Both the position numbers and the translations under genes were made by a program. Source: Clostridium_I sp963725425 (GTDB taxonomy: Bacteria > Bacillota > Clostridia > Clostridiales > Clostridiaceae). Taken from it: 64,000 nucleotides of DNA. The DNA lies in assembly GCA_963725425.1 (NCBI GenBank), contig CAVRYJ010000045.1, positions 310,001 through 374,000 of the forward strand, read 5' to 3'. This document shows positions 53,690 through 61,500 of the stretch, piece after piece. Position 1 is the first letter of the stretch. The number at the start of each line of letters is the position of its first letter. The notes beneath the pieces were generated by a model. The model made no database searches. It had not been told where the DNA came from and worked only from the letters and a program-made list of their open reading frames with translations.

Positions 53690-55334
53690 GTCAACTGAAT
53701 TTGAAAATGTCCCAAAAAGTTTTAATTATTAGCACCAGCAATAGCTGGTGCTTTGTTACGCTTTTAACCTTATTTTTGGGTATAGCAAACACATCTTACA
53801 ACTTAATTTTTTTAAGTAAAAAGATTTTTTTAGTTTTTTTATGCTATGCTTCCTTTTGGCGATGAGCCTGTTTGTTACAGTACCCTTCAAATGATGCTTT
53901 CCTCCATGGGTGATTCATCGGTGGTATGTAGCGTTTTTTAGGAGTCTTAGGGATCACCGCAAGGTCAAAGTTCCTTGATGAGGGAACATGCTCTGGAAGC
54001 AATTCAAGAGCATAAACTTTTTCATTTACACAAAAATATAGCTCATTGTTAAACGCCTTTATTACTATACCGCAGGTACCTTTATGATAATACACAGGGT
54101 GAGCCTTAGCATCCACAGGAAGATAATATCCTTTATTGTATTTTACACAACTCCCATTGTCTACTTTCCTACCAGCAAGTACACCAAGAGTTAAATTGAT
54201 TTTTTCAATACTAGGTTGTGTTTCAAATACAGATTTGATATTATCTAATGGTAGCGCAAACTGAGCATTGAATTTTTTTATGTAGGAGTTTAAAAATTCA
54301 TTTGCTTGCTCAAGTGTGCCTACTCCGGCTAAGCGCAATTCAATTGGGAGTCTTGATTGCAGTGTTTGGAACATTCGTTCCACTCGTCCCTTAGCTTGTG
54401 GAATACTGGTGGTTTTAATATCGATTCCAAGTTGTTTGCATGCATAGCCAAATTGAGTGAAAGTGTCCTCTTCGATAGAAGGGGATCTTTTCTGTTTATA
54501 CTCAAAAACTGTACGCCTATCGGTGTAAAACATATATGGAATACCGTAGGTTTTCAATATTTGCTCAAGTACATGATAATATCCATTTAGCGTTTCTTGG
54601 GCATCAAAATAAGCGCCTACAATAGCTCCGGTAGAATCGTCTACAGCGATATGGAGTTGACTCTTGGACTCACCAAACCAAAGATGAACAGATGCATCCA
54701 TCTGTAGCATTTCTCCAAAGTATGCACATCTCGGGCGTCTAGGATGTGCTTCTTCAATAGCAAGAATGGAGCTCTGAATAATACTAGCTTTTTCCTTCGA
54801 TTTTGTAGATTTTCCCATATCTATTAGTTTTGCTTGTAAAGCTTTTTTAGTAACACGATTTGCCTTTGGTGACAGGATGAATTCCTGTAAAAGGATAGAA
54901 CGTACAGTGTTTGATGAAACTGTAATTCCTTCAAAATCTTTTAATAGCTCTGAAAAATGAATCAGATTGCTGTCTTCATACTTTGTGCGATATAAATCAA
55001 CAATAGTTTGTCTTGTAGCATCTGGTAAAGCGTGTGCAGGTTTTACGCCACGGTTTCCATGGATAAAAAAGTTCTTTCCTTTTTCTTTATAGCCAATAAT
55101 CATTCTATTAATATGTCTAACAGTGCAATTAAGTTCTATAGCTGCTCTTCGCTTATTGCCATTAATATCTACTAATTTTTTTATTATTTTATATTTTGCA
55201 TTTTCATTCATCCTTAAATCTACCTTTCTGATTTTGTCCACCTCATTTCTTAGTCATGAGGTTTTATTATACTACATTCTTTTTGGGACATAATCAAATT
55301 CGGTATAATAAGACATTATCACAATTCGATCAGA
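53690..55334 (-). mobile_element. IS1202-like (ISNCY family) insertion sequence
   Basis: One transposase gene on the minus strand. Imperfect inverted repeats lie at 53695-53719 (CTGAATTTGAAAATGTCCCA) and 55280-55303 (complement CCGAATTTGATTATGTCCCA). The direct repeats flank the region, but the distance from repeat to inverted repeat is 5 bases at the left and 31 at the right. So one end may carry extra sequence, or the true end is nearer the inverted repeat. Confidence 0.7.
53844..55241 (-). CDS. ISNCY/IS1202-group transposase
   Basis: A DDE transposase of up to 465 residues: two N-terminal helix-turn-helix regions (GNKRRAAIELNCTVRHINRMI and ITVSSNTVRSIL), catalytic Asp in MLQMDASVHLWFGESKSQLH, the second in FYTDRRTVFEY, and Glu in AKGRVERMFQTLQSRLP. 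The DASxHxWFG signature marks this group. Start may be GTG 55241 or ATG 55211. No frameshift is visible, so the element may be active. Confidence 0.9.
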   Translation of the reverse strand: MDKIRKVDLRMNENAKYKIIKKLVDINGNKRRAAIELNCTVRHINRMIIGYKEKGKNFFIHGNRGVKPAHALPDATRQTIVDLYRTKYEDSNLIHFSELLKDFEGITVSSNTVRSILLQEFILSPKANRVTKKALQAKLIDMGKSTKSKEKASIIQSSILAIEEAHPRRPRCAYFGEMLQMDASVHLWFGESKSQLHIAVDDSTGAIVGAYFDAQETLNGYYHVLEQILKTYGIPYMFYTDRRTVFEYKQKRSPSIEEDTFTQFGYACKQLGIDIKTTSIPQAKGRVERMFQTLQSRLPIELRLAGVGTLEQANEFLNSYIKKFNAQFALPLDNIKSVFETQPSIEKINLTLGVLAGRKVDNGSCVKYNKGYYLPVDAKAHPVYYHKGTCGIVIKAFNNELYFCVNEKVYALELLPEHVPSSRNFDLAVIPKTPKKRYIPPMNHPWRKASFEGYCNKQAHRQKEA

Positions 55335-55362
55335 ACTATATGTAAAATGCTTTATTTTACAT
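55335..55362. repeat. 28-bp direct repeat, right copy
   Basis: Identical to 53662-53689. Its end touches the -35 box of the lysine operon promoter. Confidence 0.65.
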
Positions 55363-55390
55363 TGATATATTAATTGATATATGATACAAT
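55362..55390 (+). promoter_or_regulatory. Promoter of the lysine operon
   Basis: TTGATA (55362-55367), 17 bases, TACAAT (55385-55390). The insertion sequence ends just upstream, so the IS and its repeat could affect promoter strength. Confidence 0.7.
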
Positions 55391-55420
55391 AAAAAATAAT
55401 TTAATAAGGTTTTGTTAACC

Positions 55421-55582
55421 TAGGGTAGAGGCGCTGAAATTATGAGTATTTATTCTGAGCGGGCACGCTAAGAAGAATAAATAAAGGAATTTTAGCCGAA
55501 GAAAATGAACTGACAGGTTTATTTTCTGACTTTGCATAGAATATATGTAAAGTTGTCACTGATAAAAGGTGGAGAGCTACAA
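55421..55582 (+). promoter_or_regulatory. Lysine riboswitch (L-box)
   Basis: Conserved L-box blocks are present: GGGTAGAGGCGC, GAGTATT, AAGGAATTTTAGCCGAAGAAAA, ACTGACAGGT, and GTTGTCACTGATAAAAGGTGGAGAGCTAC (split here as GTTGTCACTG and GGTGGAGAGCTAC). Lysine binding stabilises the aptamer and favours the terminator. The downstream genes are aspartokinase and lysA, both in lysine synthesis. Confidence 0.93.
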
Positions 55583-55611
55583 GGTACACATAAGGTTGCA
55601 TATGTATAATT

Positions 55612-55657
55612 ATATTGCGGCAAAGGTGTTCCTTTGACGCAATATTTTGTATTTTTT
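55612..55657 (+). terminator. L-box terminator
   Basis: ATATTGCGGCAAAGG pairs with CCTTTGACGCAATAT, followed by TTTGTATTTTTT. Confidence 0.88.
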
Positions 55658-55660
55658 GCT

Positions 55661-55710
55661 GTAAGGCATCTAACACAAAATAATATTTTATTTTGTGTTA
55701 GATGCCTTAC
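55661..55710 (+). repeat. 50-bp perfect palindrome after the L-box terminator
   Basis: GTAAGGCATCTAACACAAAA and its complement face each other without mismatch; the poly-T after it is weak. TTTTGTGTTAGATGCCT from its right arm also occurs alone at 18775-18791, before rubrerythrin, and a diverged form lies at 50502-50525 before the CDF gene. Confidence 0.7.
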
Positions 55711-55782
55711 ATTTTAATACTGAAGTATCCTAGGTTTAATACGCTAAATTATTAAGAGAGACACAAGGGGGATTTCAATAAT

Positions 55783-56981
55783 ATGCCAGTAATTGTACAA
55801 AAGTATGGTGGGAGTTCCGTTGCTACCACAGAGAAAATCAGAAAGGTCGCAGAAACAATAATTAAAAGAAAAGAAAAAGGCAATGAAATGGTTGTGGTTG
55901 TTTCGGCAATGGGAGATACTACAGATGAGTTAATAAATTTAGCTAAGGGAATTTCAAAAAACCGGACAAGAGGGAATTAGATGTAATATTGTCAACTGGG
56001 GAAATGATTTCATCTGCACTACTTGCTATGGCAATAAAAAATATGGGATATGATGCTGTTAGCTATACTGCGTATCAAATTGGAATGAAAACAAGTGGTG
56101 AACATGGGAAATCCTTAATTGAAGATTTAGATATATCAATAATAATTAAAAGTTTAAATGAAGAAAAAATTGTTATAATAGCAGGTTTTCAGGGAATCAA
56201 TGAGATTGGTGATATAACTACATTAGGCAGAGGAGGATCTGATACTACAGCAGTTGCTTTAGCTGTTAAACTTAATGGTACTTGTGAAATATATACTGAT
56301 GTTGATTCAATATACACTGCAGATCCCAGGGAATATAGTCGGGCTAAAAAGATAAAAGAAATTGATTATGAAGAAATGCTAGAGCTTGCTGGGCTTGGAG
56401 CCCAAGTTATGCATCCAAGATCCATAGAACTTGGGCAAAAATATGGGGTTCCAATACATGTTGGACTAAGTTGTGGAGAAATTCAAGGAACAGATATAAA
56501 AGAAGTAGATAATATGAATATGGAGAGTAAATCAGTAACAGGAATTGCTACTAGTGATAATAATATTGCAATTACAATGAATGGAATAGATCAAGATATA
56601 AATATTTTATCTTATATTGCTGAAGCTATAGGTAGTAAGAAAATTAATATAGATATGATTAGCCAGACTGCACCAATGGAAGGTAAAGTAAGTGTTTCTT
56701 TTACAATACCTAAAGATGATATAGATGAATGTACCGAAATAATAAAAAATTTTGGGGCAACTAAAAATGTTTTTGTAGATAGGGATATAACTAAATTTTC
56801 TGTGGTTGGTATAGGAATCAAGGCAACATCTGCCGTGGCATCAAAGATATTTCGTATTTTTACGGAAAATGAAATAGATGTAAAACTAATTACTACTTCA
56901 CAAATCAGAATTACATGTGCAATTAAACAAGAGGATAAAGAAAAGGCAGTAAATCTAATTGCAACTAAATTTAATCTTTAA
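55783..56981 (+). CDS. lysC: Aspartokinase, lysine-controlled, one frameshift
   Basis: The N-terminal KYGGSSVATTEKIRKVAE is the aspartokinase signature. As given, the frame stops after SKNRTRGN. One A added to the run of six at 55956-55961 gives K-P-D-K-R-E-L-D-V-I-L-S-T-G-E-M, and the long frame then carries the kinase core (GRGGSDTTAVALAVKL) and two ACT domains (NIAITMNG and FSVVGIGIKATS). About 400 residues, the usual size. It phosphorylates aspartate, the first step to lysine and threonine. It is controlled by the L-box upstream. Confidence 0.9.
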
Positions 56982-57009
56982 TTTACTAATTATATGAGGG
57001 GGAACGTGA

Positions 57010-58311
57010 ATGAAACTTTTTGGAACAATGGATATAAAAAAAGAGGAACTATGCATAGGGGGTGTAAGCAGTACGCATTTATGTGAAAATTTCGGGACGC
57101 CACTTTATGTTATTGATGAACAGCTTTTGCGAGAAAAATGTAAAAAGTATTATAAGGCCTTTGAGCTAGAAAAAGGAACTAACAAAGTTGCATATGCAGG
57201 CAAGGCATTTTTAACTATAGCTATGTGCCAGGTAATAAATCAAGAGGGATTAAATCTTGATGTAGTATCAGGTGGTGAATTGTTTACTGCTTATAAAAGC
57301 GATTTCCCCATGGAAAAAGTTTTATTTCATGGAAACAACAAAACTATTGAAGAAATAAAAATGGGAATTGAACTCAAGGTTGGAATATTTGTTGTGGATA
57401 ATTTTTATGAAATAGAAAAAATAAATGAAATTGCTAAGGAAAATAATAGAATTCAAAAAATATTTCTGAGAATTACTCCTGGAATTGAAGCTCATACTCA
57501 CGAATATATTAAGACAGGACAGATAGATTCTAAATTTGGATTTAATCTTATTAATGATGATGTACTAAATGCTGTTAAACAGTCAATAGAATTGCCTAAT
57601 ATTGAATTACAAGGGTTGCACGCACATATTGGATCTCAAATTTTTGAAATTAAACCTTATAAAGATGAGGTAGATGTGATGCTTCAACTTATTAAAGATA
57701 TCAAAGAAAAAACTGGCTATGAAATAAAAGAACTTGATCTTGGTGGTGGATTTGGAATCTTTTATAAGGAGGGTGACGAGCCTAAAAAAATAGAGGATTT
57801 TTGCTATATTATTCTAAAAAGAGCGGAAGAAAAAGCTAAAGAATTAAAAATGAATTTACCTAGCTTAATTATTGAACCAGGAAGATCCATTATAGGAAAT
57901 GCAGGAACAACCCTTTATACAATTGGTTCTATTAAAAATATCCAAGGCGTAAGAAAATACGTTTCAGTTGATGGTGGCATGACGGATAATATAAGACCAG
58001 CACTGTATCAGGCAGAATACAAATGCACAATTGCCAATAAGATGAATGATACTTGCTGTGAAAGGGTGACAATAGCAGGAAAGTGTTGTGAATCAGGGGA
58101 CATTCTATTAAAAGATGTGGATATTCCTAAATCTGTTAGTGGTGATATTTTAGCAGTAGCAAGTACGGGTGCTTATGGGTATTCCATGTGTAGTAATTAC
58201 AATAAAATTCCAAAGCCGGCGGTAGTATTTGTGTCTGATGGAAATGCGAAGCTAATTTGTAAAAGGCAGACCTACGAAGAAATTATAGAGAATGAAATAA
58301 AACTACTCTAG
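57010..58311 (+). CDS. lysA: Diaminopimelate decarboxylase
   Basis: A PLP enzyme of 433 residues: KVAYAGKAFLTIAMCQ with the PLP lysine, LDVVSGGEL, LHAHIGSQI, LDLGGGFGI, and EPGRSIIGNAG. The C-terminal sheet domain has CCESGD and GAYGYSMCSNYN. It makes lysine from meso-diaminopimelate. GAGGGGG precedes the ATG, 28 bases after aspartokinase. Confidence 0.97.
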   Translation: MKLFGTMDIKKEELCIGGVSSTHLCENFGTPLYVIDEQLLREKCKKYYKAFELEKGTNKVAYAGKAFLTIAMCQVINQEGLNLDVVSGGELFTAYKSDFPMEKVLFHGNNKTIEEIKMGIELKVGIFVVDNFYEIEKINEIAKENNRIQKIFLRITPGIEAHTHEYIKTGQIDSKFGFNLINDDVLNAVKQSIELPNIELQGLHAHIGSQIFEIKPYKDEVDVMLQLIKDIKEKTGYEIKELDLGGGFGIFYKEGDEPKKIEDFCYIILKRAEEKAKELKMNLPSLIIEPGRSIIGNAGTTLYTIGSIKNIQGVRKYVSVDGGMTDNIRPALYQAEYKCTIANKMNDTCCERVTIAGKCCESGDILLKDVDIPKSVSGDILAVASTGAYGYSMCSNYNKIPKPAVVFVSDGNAKLICKRQTYEEIIENEIKLL

Positions 58312-58317
58312 GTAAAA

Positions 58318-58420
<103 letters not shown>

Positions 58421-58562
58421 TTTCATTTTATTATCATTAACTTTAAAAATAAATGTTATATCAAAAGAAATCAAGATTATAAATTTTATAATTTTATTTT
58501 CATTTTCGGGAATACTAAGTAAAGTTTCACTTTATTAATTTTTCGGGAAAGGATGGGTATAT

Positions 58563-61500
58563 ATGCCTAATGAGGAGTTCTTAAACCATGCTACTAATAC
58601 ATCTGAATATTATAAAAGGCTTAAAACAGCAAGCAGTAAGAAGAAAATAATAAAAAGTCTTGATAAAAGTTTTAAGCTTATTCTTAAAGGGTATGAGTAT
58701 ATCAATGGGGAAATGAAATATAAACGAGATGTACTACCTGTAGCAGAATGGCTAATGGATAATATATATTTAATTGAAAAGGAATATAAGGATATAAAAC
58801 ATAATATTGGTGAGGATTTTTATAAAAAACTGCCTATTGTAGAAAAAGGTAAAGTTAAGGGTTATCCAAGAATATATGCTATTGCCCAGGAAATAGCATG
58901 CAAATCAGAAAGTAAAATTGACGAAAAAACAATAATCCAATTTGTTGGTGAATACCAAAAACATTGTATACTGACAAATAATGAGCTTTGGGTATTGCCT
59001 AAAATGCTTAGAATAGCATTAATACAAAGTATAAGTGATATTACAGTTAAGATTATGGATGCTCAAACTGAAAAACGTAAAGCAGATATAATTGGAGATA
59101 AAATCATTAATGCTACAAATAATGGTGCACAAAACCCTGAGTTAAAGGATATATTATCAGAAAATCTAAAATTTACTCCTCATTTTAGTGAAAGACTTTT
59201 AAAGATACTAAGAGATAATGCTATAGATAACGAAGATATATACAAGTGGATAGATAATAAGCTTGATGAAGCAGGGATTAGTACAGAAAAGGTTATTACG
59301 CTTGAACATCAAATTCAGGCCAATTTAAAGATTTCAATGGGTAGTTGCATTAATTCAATAAGAGAAGTTGAAGCATTAACATGGAGAGAATGTTTTGAAA
59401 AATTAAGTTATGTGGAGCAAGTATTAAAACAAGATCCAACTAAAATATATGAAAAGATGGATTTTGCATCAAGGGACTATTACAGACATAATATTGAAAA
59501 ACTCGCTCAACACATGAAATTACCTGAAGATTATGTAGCCAAAATGTCTATCCAATGTGCAGAGGAAGCAGAAACAAATGATGAATATCAAAAGCATGTG
59601 GGATACTACATTGTAGATAAAGGAATTGATTGTCTTAAGAAAAAAATAAAATTTAAGGAAAAAGGTATTCATATTTTAACTATACCATTTAAAGATCATA
59701 AATTCTTTTGGTACATATTGGCCAATGTATTAGGAACTATAACTTTGATGGGAATTATTATAAGCATGAGTCTTGTTAGTGATAAAAATATAGTGATTTG
59801 GAAATATGTTATTGCGGGTCTTGTAGCTATTTTGCCATGTAGCGAAATAGTTAATTCAGTGCTAAATTGGAGTATAAACCATCTTACTGACACTAGATTT
59901 ATTCCAAAGATTGAATTATATGAAGGTATACCAGATGAAAGTAGAACAATAGTTGTAGTTCCAGCTCTTATAAATGATGAGAAAAAGGCTGAGGAACTTA
60001 TAAATCAGCTTGAAATTTATTATTTAGCTAATAAGGAAAAAAATCTATATTTTGCTGTACTTGGAGATTTCAAGGACAGCAAAGATGAGAAGGAATTGCC
60101 TAAGGATGATAATATAAATTCAGTGGCTTTAAAGCTAACAAGGGAATTAAATGAAAAATATAAGGGGGAAGATGGGGATATTTTTTATTTTTTCAATAGA
60201 TATAGAACATATAATGAAAAGGAGAATATGTGGCTTGGCTGGGAACGAAAAAGAGGTAAGCTAATGGAATTTAATTCTATGATAAAAGGTAATGGGGCCA
60301 CTAGCTTTAATGTGGTAAGCGGTGATATAAAAAGTCTTATTGATATAAAATATGTAATAACTTTAGATGCCGATACAAAATTACCAATGGATGCAGCTAA
60401 AAAGCTTATTGGTGCTATGAGTCATATATTAAATCAAGCAAAAATAGCAAATGGAAAGGTAACAAGAGGATACGGCATTATGCAACCTAGGGTATCTATT
60501 AGTACGGTGAAATCTAACAAAACCTTTTATTCTAAAATATTTTCTGGGGAGACAGGAATAGACACATATAGTATGGCGGTATCAGATGTATATCAAGATT
60601 TATTTGGAGAAGGTATTTATACTGGTAAGGGAATTTATGATATTGATACTTTTGAAAATATGGTTGAAGGTAAAATAAAAGATAATACAGTGCTTAGTCA
60701 TGATCTTTTAGAAGGAGAATTAGCAAGATGTGCATTAATATCAGACGTAGAATTAATTGATGGCTATCCAGCATATTATAATGCAAGTAGTAAAAGACTT
60801 CATAGATGGGTAAGAGGAGACTGGCAGCTATTACCATATATAAATAAGAGAATAGGAATAAATGGTTTATCAAGGTGGAAAATGATAGATAACTTAAGAA
60901 AAAGTCTTATTTCACCGTCCATAATGGTTTTGATAATATTATCCCTTACTGTTGTACCAGATGGATTTGAAAAATGGCTTAGTCTAGCATTTATATCATT
61001 AATTTTCCCTTGGCTTTTTGATGTTTCAGAAGTTGTGGCATCACCTATGAGGGGATTAAGTATAACTGGTAAGATGAATAGTAATAAAAATTTAATACTA
61101 CAGGTATTTTTAATTTTTAGCTTTCTAGCTTTTAATGCATGTTTAATGCTTGATGCTATATTTACCACACTATATAGATTAATTATTAGCAAGAAGAATA
61201 TGTTACAATGGCAGACTGCTGAAGATGTAGAAATGAACAGCGGTAAAAAAATTATGGATTATACTGAGTTTATGTGGCAGGGGAGTGTCCTAAGCTTGTT
61301 AATAGAGTCATTGGCATTGGGAAGAGGTACAACAATAGGGATTGTAATGCTCCCATCTTGTATTTTATGGTTTCTTAGCCCAATTATTGCATTTTTAATA
61401 AGTAGAGATAGAATAGAGTTTGTAATGAAACTTTCAGATAAAGAGCGAATTCTCATTAGAAGAATAAGCAGAAAAACCTTTGCATATTTTGAAGATTTTA

